Below, in pieces: positions 8,451 to 16,354 of a stretch of DNA of 64,000 bases. Position numbers and translations under genes: made by a program. Origin of the DNA: Lysinibacillus_B sp036662795 (GTDB taxonomy: Bacteria; Bacillota; Bacilli; Bacillales_A; Planococcaceae). A model generated the notes under the pieces. The model searched no databases and was not told the DNA's origin. It worked only from the letters and a program-made list of their open reading frames with translations. Position 1 is the first letter of the stretch; each line of letters opens with the position of its first letter. Location of the stretch: positions 1-64,000 of the forward strand of contig NZ_JBAFWZ010000008.1 in assembly GCF_036662795.1 (NCBI RefSeq). The letters are read 5' to 3'.

Positions 8451-9080
8451 ATGAAAGTCGGAATTTCAATCCTTCAACCAATGTTTCCTATAGTGGTAAA
8501 GAAAGAAAAAGGAGAAGATGAGGCTAGTTTGAGCCAACAGCCGAGGAATGCTAAGCAAGTATTAAAAGAAATAGCCCAGCGCCAAATTACTGCTATCGAG
8601 GAAGCACGAACTGATATGGGAGAGGATGATCCAAAGGCACAACGATTAATCGAAAAGTTTAAAAATGGCAAAAGGCTAACACCGGAGGAAATGAGCTATA
8701 TCCGTAAAAACGCACCCGGCATGGTGGACTATATTGACCGTATCCAACGTGAACGCGAAGTGATTGAGCTCGGGATGAAAATGGCACCGACGAAGACAGA
8801 CGTCCAAATGGTTGCTTTTCGCGCCTCTAAACAAATTGAAAAGCACCACAACCCCGAGGAAAGAGAAATTCGTGCCAAGCATTTAGCCGATGCTAAGAAA
8901 GAATACGAAAAAACAGATGAATATAAGGATAAGCCAAACAGTCCGTTAGATCCCTATAATAAGAAGCCGATTCGTGTAAAACAGAAGAAAAATCCAAAGC
9001 AGCATGCGCAAATTGCCATCCAAGCTTATGAAAATACTAAAAACCAAAAGGTAGAGACTACTACTATCCATGAATGTTAA
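8451..9080 (+). CDS. Unknown soluble, highly charged helical protein
   Basis: I do not recognise this protein. With the ATG at 8451 it has 209 residues. GTG codons at 8439 and 8442 are also in frame but lie too close to the AAGGAG at 8433-8438. The protein has no signal peptide or membrane segment. It is rich in lysine and glutamate, probably mostly helical, and has a lysine- and proline-rich region at about 160-190. A segment RLTPEEMSYIRKNAPGMVDYI near the middle looks folded. It is one of very few plus-strand genes in the window and has its own terminator. Its place next to cotE does not prove a spore role. Confidence 0.75.
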   Translation: MKVGISILQPMFPIVVKKEKGEDEASLSQQPRNAKQVLKEIAQRQITAIEEARTDMGEDDPKAQRLIEKFKNGKRLTPEEMSYIRKNAPGMVDYIDRIQREREVIELGMKMAPTKTDVQMVAFRASKQIEKHHNPEEREIRAKHLADAKKEYEKTDEYKDKPNSPLDPYNKKPIRVKQKKNPKQHAQIAIQAYENTKNQKVETTTIHEC

Positions 9081-9091
9081 AAAGAAAGTTT

Positions 9092-9131
9092 AGCCGTATA
9101 TCACCCTAAAATCATGATACACGGCTTTTTC
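9092..9131 (+). terminator. Terminator of the unknown plus-strand gene
   Basis: AGCCGTATATCA pairs with TGATACACGGCT around an 11-base loop and runs into TTTTT, 12 bases after the stop codon at 9080. Confidence 0.8.
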
Positions 9132-9283
9132 AAGCATGCAAATTATCTAGATCTATCCCGTACGTCTAGGATGCTAAAAATAAATTTAAAGCTAATTGAT
9201 TGAAATGGCTTACCTGCCTCTCCAGGAAAGCGCACTCACGCAACTGGAATCAAACCTAAAATATAAGAAAACCTTAGAAATAA

Positions 9284-9451
9284 CTACTTCTCGTGACGTG
9301 AATTTTTTTCCTTGTTTTTTTCTTTATGAGAGTTTTTCAGTTGTTCCTTTGATAATTCATTCTCTTCACGAATATCTAAATCATCTGGACTTAAATCTAA
9401 CCCAAATTCTTCCTGATTCCATTTGTTCTTGTTTTGTTTTTCTATATCCAA
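9284..9451 (-). CDS. Small unknown charged protein
   Basis: The likely product has 55 residues, begins DIEKQNKNKW after the start, and is extremely rich in lysine, glutamate and asparagine, with an acidic middle (GLDLSPDDLDIREEN) and a basic end. An ATG at 9490 lacks a ribosome site, whereas GGAGGTG stands eight bases before a TTG at 9451, so I choose that start. I do not recognise the family. Small polar proteins like this are common among spore-associated proteins, but nothing here proves that role. A longer frame on the other strand (9196-9519) looks like its shadow. Confidence 0.55.
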   Translation of the reverse strand: MDIEKQNKNKWNQEEFGLDLSPDDLDIREENELSKEQLKNSHKEKNKEKNSRHEK

Positions 9452-9634
9452 ATTTAACACCTCCAATTTATAAATTCTCCCTCTTGGCAAATTTTATACT
9501 TGGCATCCATTGCAAATGAATAATTACAGGCAATACGCTGAAGAAACTTCGGATATCAGATGTGTTGATTATACAAATACTAGTAGATCATAAACGTGCT
9601 TTTTAGTGAAATGATTAATAAAAAGGCGCTTGCT

Positions 9635-9770
9635 CGTTGATTGGAGCGAAGGCGACTCGACTCCAGCAGGAACAGCACGAGCTGAAAATCCATTTCTTTC
9701 GGCATTAGCCGAAAGAAATTAGTTGAAGCCGTGCCTGCGGAAAGCGAGTCAGCCGTAGCGGAAATCAACG
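9635..9770. repeat. 136-bp dispersed repeat with terminal inverted repeats
   Basis: The element begins CGTTGATT and ends AATCAACG, a perfect 8-bp terminal inverted repeat. Just inside are ggagcg and gtagcg arms, GCGACTCG/GCGAGTC arms and a central hairpin at about 9692-9719 (ATTTCTTTCGGC with GCCGAAAGAAAT). The whole element can fold into one long cruciform. Elements of this wording, with GATTGGAGCG at one end and GCGGAAATCAACG at the other, are widespread between genes in Bacillaceae. It encodes no transposase. Confidence 0.75.
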
Positions 9771-9796
9771 TATTCCAATTTTCTCTTTAACAATAA

Positions 9797-10186
9797 GAGG
9801 TAAATCAACACGCGTGTTCGGATATATCAAAAATCCAAATTGCCAGACTTACATGTATCGGGGCTTCTATCGCAACAATAGGCGATGCCCTCTCTGCAAT
9901 TACAGCAGGTCTAGCACTAAATGCCTTAGAAAAATCGAGTAACAGCAATCCTCAAATCAAAAATAGTGATCACTCTAATGAAGCAGATAATCTGCAAATG
10001 CAAATAGATTATTTAATTAGCTTACTCAAATCCTATTTCAAGAAATCCATCACACTTCGGCACCTTGAATCTATGGAGGGAAGCACAACTAATGTGTATT
10101 TTTATATTTTAACCAATTCTTCAAATAGTATGAAAAGGGTGTCTTTTCGGCACTATGCAAAGAAGTTTATCTTATTGCATAAATAA
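9797..10186 (+). pseudogene. Start-less open frame with a small membrane-segment motif
   Basis: An open frame of 129 codons runs from just after a TAA at 9794-9796 to the stop at 10186. Its N-terminal part includes a hydrophobic, glycine- and alanine-rich segment (CIGASIATIGDALSAITAGLAL), followed by a polar region and a basic end. Similar short proteins with an IGA-x-ATIGDA segment occur in Bacillales, where they begin with a normal start just before the hydrophobic part. Here no ATG, GTG or TTG in this frame precedes it; the first ATG is at 9998, after the conserved part. I read it as a broken gene. The repeat at 9635-9770 lies only 26 bases upstream and may have removed the original start. 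Confidence 0.5.
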
Positions 10187-10215
10187 AAATCCCTACAAAC
10201 CAAAAGGCTGTAGGG
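10184..10215 (-). terminator. Terminator after ricA
   Basis: Reading the minus strand, CCCTACA pairs with TGTAGGG around an 11-base loop and is followed by ATTTTTATTT. It lies 22 bases after the ricA stop codon. The plus strand lacks a T run, so it serves the minus-strand transcript. Confidence 0.75.
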
Positions 10216-10237
10216 AAGATAAACTACCAGTATTGCA

Positions 10238-10672
10238 TTATGAGCAGCTTCCAGGCGTGCTATTTTTTACTTTTGAGCCTGTTTCGCCACGTAATTGGTC
10301 GCCACCAGTTGATTCAATAATTTCATTTGTCACTGTGTTGGCAATGGCATTTGAAACTAATTGTAGTAAATCGTTGACATCCATTTGTGATTGCTTAAAT
10401 TCTTGTACAACCGGTACTGCATCGATTTCTTCTTCAATCGCAGTAATTTTACCTTCGATCATCTTCAACGCTTTTTCCTTCCCTAGATGCTGGAAGTTTA
10501 CAGCTTGCTTTTGAAGCGTTTTTAATGAAGCAATTTTTTCGCGGATTTTTTGATTTTCGTTAATTTGCTCTTCTGCTTTTTTAAAGAATTCAACTTCTTC
10601 TGTATTGGCAATCATATGTGCAATTTCTTTTGCTTTTTCAATAATTTCATCTTTTGTATACATTTTTGTCAT
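10238..10672 (-). CDS. ricA: RicA (YmcA), subunit of the RicAFT RNA-processing complex
   Basis: RicA works with RicF and RicT in a complex that guides RNase Y cleavage and influences sporulation, competence and biofilm formation. The 144-residue protein matches B. subtilis YmcA along its length: TEEVEFFKKAEEQINEN near residues 24-40, LQKQAVN, QEFKQSQMDVNDLLQLV, and TNEIIESTGGDQLRGETGSK near the end. The C-terminal GSCS keeps the cysteine linked to iron-sulfur cluster binding in the complex. Its ATG overlaps the miaB stop as TAATG, which implies coupled translation. RNase Y is encoded at 48477-50033. Confidence 0.95.
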   Translation of the reverse strand: MTKMYTKDEIIEKAKEIAHMIANTEEVEFFKKAEEQINENQKIREKIASLKTLQKQAVNFQHLGKEKALKMIEGKITAIEEEIDAVPVVQEFKQSQMDVNDLLQLVSNAIANTVTNEIIESTGGDQLRGETGSKVKNSTPGSCS

Positions 10673-12207
10673 TACACCTGCACCCCTGTTCGTTTTATCA
10701 CTTCCACGAATTCACCACGTAATGAGTAGGACTTCGCTTCAAGTATTTTCACTTTTACTCTTTGACCTACTAAGTCTTTATCACCTGCAAAGTTTACTAG
10801 TTTATTTTTTCGCGTGTAGCCTGCTAAAACGTCATCACGCTTTTTACTACTACCTTCTACTAGTACTTCAACTACTTGCCCTTCGTATGCTTTTAATGCC
10901 TTTGAAGAGAATTCTTCCACGACAGCAATTAATCGTTGCAAGCGTTCTTTTTTCACCTCTAGTGGAACATTGTCTACCATTTTCGCAGCCGGTGTTCCTT
11001 CACGTGGAGAATAAATATATGTGAAGGCCATTTCAAAGCCAACTTCACGGTAAAGATCGAGTGTTTCTTGGAATTGCTCTTCCGTTTCATTCGGGTAACC
11101 AACGATAATATCCGTTGTTAACGCTACGTCAGGTATCGCTACTTTTATTTTTCGAACTAATTCTAGGAAGTGCTCACGAGAATATTTACGGGCCATAATT
11201 TTTAAGATTTCATTCGAACCAGATTGAACTGGTAAGTGAATATGCTCAACTAAATTCCCTTTTTTCGCTAGCACTTCAATTAAGTGATCATCAAAATCAC
11301 GTGGATGGCTTGTTGTAAAGCGAATACGCGGGATATCAATTTTACGCAGCTCGTCCATCAGATCTCCAAGGCGGTATTCGATATCTGTAAAATCCTTACC
11401 ATAAGCATTTACGTTTTGACCGAGCAGCATAATTTCCTGATAGCCTTGCGCTGCTAGTTCACGTACTTCTTGAATAATCTCTTCCGGACGACGCGAGCGT
11501 TCTTTTCCGCGCGTATACGGTACGATACAGTACGTACAGAATTTATCGCAGCCGTACATAATGTTAACCCATGCTTTAATCGAGCCTAAGCGTTTTTTCG
11601 GTAGGTTTTCAATAACATCGCCCTCTTTAGACCACACCTCAATCACCATTTCTTTTGAAAGATAGGCCTCTTTTAAAATGTGTGGCAGACGATGAATATT
11701 GTGCGTACCGAACACCATATCCACATGAGGGTACGTTTTTAAAATCTTATTAACAACCGATTCCTCCTGTGACATACAGCCACAAACACCGATTAGCATT
11801 TCTGGATTTTGACGCTTGTATTTTACGAGGAAGCCGAGCTCACCAAATACTTTATTTTCTGCATTTTCACGAATAGCACATGTGTTTAGAAGTACTACAT
11901 CTGCCTCTTCGATTACCTCAGTCGCCTGGTAGCCAAGACTCATAAAAATACCAGCCATAACCTCTGTATCATGCTCGTTCATTTGGCAGCCGTATGTACG
12001 GATGTAAAATTTGCGTCCCTCACCCATCCCAAGGAATTCTTCATCGATGGAGAAATCTTTATGGTACTTTACTTCCTCTTTCCCACGTTTTTTCGCATCT
12101 TTAAGTGATGGCGCTGTAAATACGCGCTCAAAATATTGACTATAATCTTTATCTTCTTTTTTTGGTTGTTTCACTTGCTGACTAGCTAGTCGTTGTTCTT
12201 CATTCAT
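10672..12207 (-). CDS. miaB: tRNA methylthiotransferase MiaB
   Basis: MiaB is a radical-SAM enzyme that adds a methylthio group at C2 of i6A37, the base first modified by MiaA. The 511-residue protein has three N-terminal cysteines for the auxiliary cluster (C74, C110, C144), the radical-SAM motif CX3CX2C (C220, C224, C227) and a C-terminal TRAM domain. An N-terminal extension of about 60 residues before the first domain is typical of Bacillales forms. It is co-transcribed with ricA, and both sit upstream of cotE and mutS as in B. subtilis. Confidence 0.97.
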   Translation of the reverse strand: MNEEQRLASQQVKQPKKEDKDYSQYFERVFTAPSLKDAKKRGKEEVKYHKDFSIDEEFLGMGEGRKFYIRTYGCQMNEHDTEVMAGIFMSLGYQATEVIEEADVVLLNTCAIRENAENKVFGELGFLVKYKRQNPEMLIGVCGCMSQEESVVNKILKTYPHVDMVFGTHNIHRLPHILKEAYLSKEMVIEVWSKEGDVIENLPKKRLGSIKAWVNIMYGCDKFCTYCIVPYTRGKERSRRPEEIIQEVRELAAQGYQEIMLLGQNVNAYGKDFTDIEYRLGDLMDELRKIDIPRIRFTTSHPRDFDDHLIEVLAKKGNLVEHIHLPVQSGSNEILKIMARKYSREHFLELVRKIKVAIPDVALTTDIIVGYPNETEEQFQETLDLYREVGFEMAFTYIYSPREGTPAAKMVDNVPLEVKKERLQRLIAVVEEFSSKALKAYEGQVVEVLVEGSSKKRDDVLAGYTRKNKLVNFAGDKDLVGQRVKVKILEAKSYSLRGEFVEVIKRTGVQV

Positions 12208-12247
12208 CGACTGTGATAGCTCCCTTCATTCAAATACCCATTTTAAC

Positions 12248-12277
12248 ATTATAGCGAATGATTGCGTACCCATACAA
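12248..12277 (-). promoter_or_regulatory. Sigma-A type promoter for miaB-ricA
   Basis: On the minus strand TTGTAT, an 18-base spacer and TATAAT are present 41 bases before the miaB start. The -10 box is perfect and the -35 box keeps TTG. It starts just after the stop codon of the small gene at 12280. Confidence 0.6.
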
Positions 12278-12279
12278 GC

Positions 12280-12627
12280 TTAGACCATGAATTCTTTATA
12301 GCTTTCCGGGTCATTTTCCTTCAAAATTGAAAGAAATGTGACACACAAGCGAACAACCTGCCCCCAGTTCATATTATACCGTGCTTCAAACTGAAACTTT
12401 GGCAAATGAATCACATCTCGAAAAAGCCTTTTTGGTTCAATTCCTTGTTCCTCTAAATAAGCTAGAAACGCAAGAAACAGCTTATGATCCTCTACTTGCA
12501 ACCTCTTATGTTGAAGGAGTGCATCTAACTTGTCGTTGAAGGAATTCGCTTTCTGAAAGAGCTTTTGAAAGGTTTGCTCATCCTTTTCATTTTTAAATTG
12601 AAGGAATCTCACTACATTTGTCATCAT
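12280..12627 (-). CDS. Unknown small protein
   Basis: I do not recognise this 115-residue protein. It appears soluble and helical, with a charged N-terminal half and a conserved-looking C-terminal half containing HLPKFQFEARYNMNWGQVVRLCV, which may be the functional core. AGAGG seven bases before the first of two adjacent ATG codons supports the start. It lies between miaB and the NERD gene; the 21-bp tandem repeat directly precedes it. Its codon use resembles that of its neighbours. Confidence 0.7.
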   Translation of the reverse strand: MMTNVVRFLQFKNEKDEQTFQKLFQKANSFNDKLDALLQHKRLQVEDHKLFLAFLAYLEEQGIEPKRLFRDVIHLPKFQFEARYNMNWGQVVRLCVTFLSILKENDPESYKEFMV

Positions 12628-12656
12628 TGAATGCCTCTTTAAATTTTAATAGGTGT

Positions 12657-12749
12657 GTTCCGCCAAAAAATTGAAAACTTCCGCCGATTTTTTTAATTGT
12701 TCCGCCAATTTTCGCGAAACTTCCGCCATATTTTTTAAAACTTCCGCCA
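12657..12749 (-). repeat. 21-bp tandem repeat, 4.4 copies, overlapping the 3' end of the NERD gene
   Basis: On the minus strand the unit begins TGGCGGAAGTTT and recurs at an exact 21-base period: five occurrences of the GGCGGAA core in 93 bases. The first copy codes for the last residues of the NERD protein (WRKF) and the stop; the other copies are non-coding. The spacers between cores are A/T-rich and less conserved. The 21-base period equals two turns of DNA, so the cores lie on one face of the helix. Confidence 0.85.
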
Positions 12750-13682
12750 AACATCATCAGGAATTAAATATCGCCGTGCACTCGTACTACCCTCATAATA
12801 AAAATCAGCTCTTTTTAGTATTTTATTAGCCACGTCCGCACTATCAATATAAAAAAATTGACGTAATTCTCGGTTCGTAATCCATTCACTTAAGAGTAAA
12901 CGATAATCGTGCAGCCCTTGCCTTAATGCTTCATACGATTGATTCCCACAAGAGCAAATAAATTTCCCTTGCTTATATTTCATTACCTTGTCACATAAAC
13001 AAATAGCTCCTCTTCGAATCATAATTTGCCCAAAAGGGTGCTTCCATTTATTCGGCTTATGTAGGATCAAGAATTCTCGTTGTAATAAATCTAACATACT
13101 TTCATCTATTTGAATCGGATAAGCCTTAAACCAGTCACGTAATTTTAACCGTAAACCCGGTAATTTAAATATATGAAACTGCTGTGGCATCCCATCCAAA
13201 ATAGAGGACGCACTTGTAAAGACGACCGCATGAATGATTGGTAGCTCTACCCCTAACTTCCACAGCACTCCTTCAATAAATGCAGCATGACGTTCTAGCT
13301 GCGCGAATGGATCTGTCAAAGCTTGCCGTTGATTATTCCATGTTCGAATAAGTTGATTTGTTTCGATGTCATAAGTAATCGTACCACTTATATTTTTTAT
13401 TTCTAGGAGTAAAATAAAGCGATTCGTCACAAGTACAGTATCTATTTGATGTGGGAAGCCACGAGCATTCTTCGTTTCAAATCCTTGTAACAAAAAATGT
13501 GGTTCACTAAGCTGTAAATCGACCAGGAATGTGTCTGCTCTTCGCTCTCCTTCAAATCCTCTTTCTGCTTTCCAATGCAATTCATCTAATACCTTTCGTT
13601 GATCGGCGTCGATCACTCCACGCCTTAATAATGCTTCAATCACTAGCATTTTGGTCGGTAGTTTTCTTGAGATAGCTAGCAA
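12735..13682 (-). CDS. NERD-domain nuclease-like protein with C-terminal zinc ribbon
   Basis: NERD domains are found in predicted nucleases with a PD-(D/E)XK-like core. The 315-residue protein has a GFEGERRADTFL segment at about 42-53, an HQIDTVLVT strand and an EIKN motif at about 95, which together fit the domain at about 40-150. Further on, CLC and CSC cysteine pairs flank a YKQGKF loop and could bind zinc. A DNA-end or repair role is possible but not shown. The start is a TTG with AAGGGGAG before it. The gene's last codons are the first unit of the tandem repeat. Confidence 0.82.
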   Translation of the reverse strand: MLAISRKLPTKMLVIEALLRRGVIDADQRKVLDELHWKAERGFEGERRADTFLVDLQLSEPHFLLQGFETKNARGFPHQIDTVLVTNRFILLLEIKNISGTITYDIETNQLIRTWNNQRQALTDPFAQLERHAAFIEGVLWKLGVELPIIHAVVFTSASSILDGMPQQFHIFKLPGLRLKLRDWFKAYPIQIDESMLDLLQREFLILHKPNKWKHPFGQIMIRRGAICLCDKVMKYKQGKFICSCGNQSYEALRQGLHDYRLLLSEWITNRELRQFFYIDSADVANKILKRADFYYEGSTSARRYLIPDDVWRKF

Positions 13683-13784
13683 ACGAATTTCTCCCCTTTT
13701 AGCCTATTGTAAAAACATTCCACCCGAAAGGCTATAGTAAGGGCTAAAATTTAATTTTGGGTACTTTCCTTACAGTGGGATCCA

Positions 13785-13816
13785 CATAAAAAAAATCCCG
13801 CCAATGGACGAGATTT
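13785..13816 (-). terminator. Terminator after the chemoreceptor gene
   Basis: On the minus strand a 7-bp stem with three G-T wobbles (TCTCGTC with GGCGGGA) closes a 5-base loop and leads into eight T residues, directly after the stop codon. Confidence 0.75.
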
Positions 13817-15267
13817 TATACAGTAAACCTGCTAATGCTATGTTGCAGGACTGTTGTATTTTTCGTAATATTTTGGACGCCTAAATGCATGGATTCTGTC
13901 ACCTTAGACTGATCCTCTACACGGGTGGCAATATCAGCAATACGCTCAGCATTGCTTTCAATTTTTCTCATTAGTGTAGTAGAGGTTTCTGCTACATCAT
14001 GAGCATAAACCGTTAACCTGTCGATTGCCTCAACACCATGCTCTAACGGTGGCATGACCGACTCTACCTGCTTCGAGATTATTAAAAATTGCTGTTCCAT
14101 TTTTTCTGCTGCCCTTAAGCCCGTTTCGACACATGCACTTGCTTGCCCCACCGCACCAGATATTTGACCCGATCGATGCTGAATTTGCTTGACTAAATCC
14201 GTTATGACCTTTGTAGCATCCACTGATTGCGCAGCGAGCTTTTTCACCTCATTGGCAACAACGGCAAAGCCTTTTCCTTGTTCACCAGCTCTTGCAGCCT
14301 CTATAGAAGCATTTAGCGCTAGCAGGTTCGTTTGATTCGCGATTGACTCGATAATATCAATAGCTTGATAAATATCCTTCGTTTGATCACTAAAATCTCG
14401 TAACACACCGTTTACTTGCTCCATAACCGTTTCAATTTCATGAATCGATTGTACATTTTGCTTGACCAGTTTTTCCCCAGAAAGGGCTTGCTGATATGTA
14501 GAACTCATATTGGTATGAACACCATTAACTTGGTCCTTCACGTCCGTTAAATCTCTAGCCACTTCCTTGACATGCTCACCATTTACTAAAATTTGAGCAC
14601 TAGCCTCCTGCATCTTTTGCGCAATGTGACTTGTTTCTAGTCTAATTTGTAAGGCTGATTTTGTCGTTTGCTCAGAGGCTATTTGTAAAGAGTTGTTTGA
14701 TTCATTAACCGAGTTGGCCCCTTGCCGAACCGTTTTAATTAATGCTTGTAAATCAGCCATCATTTCATTATAATAGCGAACTACTTCGCCTAATTCGTCT
14801 CTCCCATCATAGGTTGCAAAATGAGTTAAATCCCCCTGCTGCGTTAACTTCAATAAACGCTTTAATTCCTTTGTTGGTACTTGTATGGAGCGGGTAGCTA
14901 ATACTGCTAAAGCAATAACTGTAGCAATCATTAGCACACTAATAGAAGCTAATAACAAATAGCCGTTTTTAATATTTCTCTTATAACTTCTTAACTGTGC
15001 TTCTGCTCTTTCGAGAATATACGCCTCTACTTCGGCAGGCGATACAGAATTGTTATTGTAGTATTCCATTTTCGAGTCAAACTCAATTAGTTTTTCTCCA
15101 TCATATAGAGCTTTCAATGCTAGTAACTTTTCATCATACATAGCTGCCGTATTATTTTCCATCTTCCTTAAATAATCCATACTAAATAAGGCTAATAACA
15201 TATTAGAAAGAATACAAACAATCATTAGTAAAATTAATCGATCCTTTACTTTTATATATTTTCGCAC
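13816..15267 (-). CDS. Methyl-accepting chemotaxis protein
   Basis: This is a membrane receptor that would pass an external signal to the CheA/CheW flagellar control system. One membrane segment lies near residues 9-29 and a second near 96-118, with only about 70 residues outside the cell, shorter than most sensor domains. A HAMP linker follows, then a cytoplasmic signalling domain with the hairpin-tip sequence IANQTNLLALNASIEAARAG. The frame opens at an ATG at 15285, but AAGGGGG lies downstream of it, eight bases before an in-frame GTG at 15267; I use the GTG, giving 483 residues. The ligand is unknown. Confidence 0.9.
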   Translation of the reverse strand: MRKYIKVKDRLILLMIVCILSNMLLALFSMDYLRKMENNTAAMYDEKLLALKALYDGEKLIEFDSKMEYYNNNSVSPAEVEAYILERAEAQLRSYKRNIKNGYLLLASISVLMIATVIALAVLATRSIQVPTKELKRLLKLTQQGDLTHFATYDGRDELGEVVRYYNEMMADLQALIKTVRQGANSVNESNNSLQIASEQTTKSALQIRLETSHIAQKMQEASAQILVNGEHVKEVARDLTDVKDQVNGVHTNMSSTYQQALSGEKLVKQNVQSIHEIETVMEQVNGVLRDFSDQTKDIYQAIDIIESIANQTNLLALNASIEAARAGEQGKGFAVVANEVKKLAAQSVDATKVITDLVKQIQHRSGQISGAVGQASACVETGLRAAEKMEQQFLIISKQVESVMPPLEHGVEAIDRLTVYAHDVAETSTTLMRKIESNAERIADIATRVEDQSKVTESMHLGVQNITKNTTVLQHSISRFTV

Positions 15268-15313
15268 AGCATAAGCCCCCTTCATAGGAAGCTTACCCTA
15301 TCAATATAAAGAC

Positions 15314-15343
15314 ATTATCTTGCATATGTAAATTTTACGTAAA
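15314..15343 (-). promoter_or_regulatory. Weak promoter candidate for the chemoreceptor gene
   Basis: TTTACG, an 18-base spacer and GATAAT fit sigma-A loosely. A sigma-D promoter, usual for chemotaxis genes, was sought; TAAA and GCAAGATAA are present, but the gap between them is too short. Confidence 0.35.
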
Positions 15344-15441
15344 AAAGGGACAGTCTGAAAATACATTTCAAGACGGAACCATAGACAAGGATGGTGGCTT
15401 ATGAAGCGACCACCGCAGGAGCAACTTTTCTTAAATTATTA

Positions 15442-15481
15442 AGGGGGTGTTCAGAAAGTTTTTACTTTCTAAACACCCCCT
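15442..15481 (-). terminator. Strong hairpin after korAB
   Basis: Arms of 17 bases (AGGGGGTGTTCAGAAAG with CTTTCTAAACACCCCCT) pair around a 6-base loop with one mismatch. The following T run is weak. Seven bases separate it from the korB stop codon, so termination or 3'-end protection of korAB mRNA is the likely role. Confidence 0.65.
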
Positions 15482-15487
15482 CTCGTA

Positions 15488-16354
15488 TTATAAAAATTCC
15501 TTCACTAACGAATCAAATTGCTCTTCGCTTAGTGAAATATCCATATCAGTTAGTGGAAGCTCAGAATAGCCCTCCACCTTTTCTTGGTAAGACTTTGTTT
15601 CCTGATCGTGATAAATAATACCCGTTACTAAACCTTCATGCTGCATCACCGTTTGCATTGCTTGCTCACGGTTCGTATGATCATAGCCTTCAATGTCAGC
15701 AAGCTTTGTTAAATTCTCTTTAAACCAGTCGTACGTATTCACCTTATTGTACGTTACACATGGTGAGAACACGTTAATGAATGAAAAGCCTTTATGATTT
15801 AATCCCGCTTCGATTAAAGCTGTTAACTCTTTAATTTCCGTTGAGAAACCTTGCGCTACAAATGTGGCACCTGCAGTTAATGCTACCTCTAATGGCTTTA
15901 ACGATGGCTCAATTGCCCCACCTGGCGTTGACTTTGTTACAAAGCCAGCTGCTGAACGCGGAGATGTTTGCCCTTTTGTTAAGCCGTAAATTTGGTTATC
16001 CATCACCACATACGTTATGTCAATATTACGACGGATCGCATGAATTGTATGCCCCATCCCAATTGCAAAGCCGTCACCGTCACCACCTGAAGCAATTACC
16101 TTCAAATCACGATTAGCCATTTTTAAGCCTTGAGCAATCGGTAGAGCACGACCATGAATACCGTGGAAGCCATATGAGTTAATATAGCCTGATATTCGAC
16201 CAGAACAGCCAATCCCAGAAATAACCGCTAATTCATTCGGCTCGTATCCAACATTTGCTGCTGCACGCTGAATTGCGGCCTGTACGGAGAAATCTCCACA
16301 GCCTGGGCACCAGTTTGGTTTTACACTATTACGAAAATCTTTAAATGTAGCCAT
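15488..16354 (-). CDS. korB: 2-oxoacid:ferredoxin oxidoreductase, beta subunit
   Basis: KorB binds thiamine diphosphate and, with KorA, oxidatively decarboxylates a 2-oxoacid (probably 2-oxoglutarate) to its acyl-CoA while reducing ferredoxin. The 288-residue protein has WCPGCGDF near residue 15, GIGCSGR and the thiamine-diphosphate motif GDGDG with a following MDNQIYGLTKGQ. It overlaps the korA stop by one base (TAATG) and has its own AAAGGAGG. Staphylococci carry the same pair near miaB, so the position is ancestral in part of the Bacillales. Confidence 0.95.
   Translation of the reverse strand: MATFKDFRNSVKPNWCPGCGDFSVQAAIQRAAANVGYEPNELAVISGIGCSGRISGYINSYGFHGIHGRALPIAQGLKMANRDLKVIASGGDGDGFAIGMGHTIHAIRRNIDITYVVMDNQIYGLTKGQTSPRSAAGFVTKSTPGGAIEPSLKPLEVALTAGATFVAQGFSTEIKELTALIEAGLNHKGFSFINVFSPCVTYNKVNTYDWFKENLTKLADIEGYDHTNREQAMQTVMQHEGLVTGIIYHDQETKSYQEKVEGYSELPLTDMDISLSEEQFDSLVKEFL

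Noticed and set aside
9196..9519. 107-residue plus-strand frame
   Set aside because: It overlaps the minus-strand small gene with a better ribosome site; its composition is rich in Phe, Leu and Ser as expected for an antisense shadow of a Lys/Glu-rich frame.
9580..9768. 62-residue minus-strand frame
   Set aside because: It lies almost wholly inside the palindromic repeat and has no ribosome site.
15300..15345. Sigma-D promoter for the chemoreceptor
   Set aside because: TAAA and a GATAA box are present, but about 10 bases apart instead of about 15.
15345..15435. Possible mobile-element remnant between the chemoreceptor and korB
   Set aside because: Short inverted repeats (GGTGG/CCACC, ACCAT/ATGGT) exist, but there is no frame, no terminal repeat and no second copy in the window.
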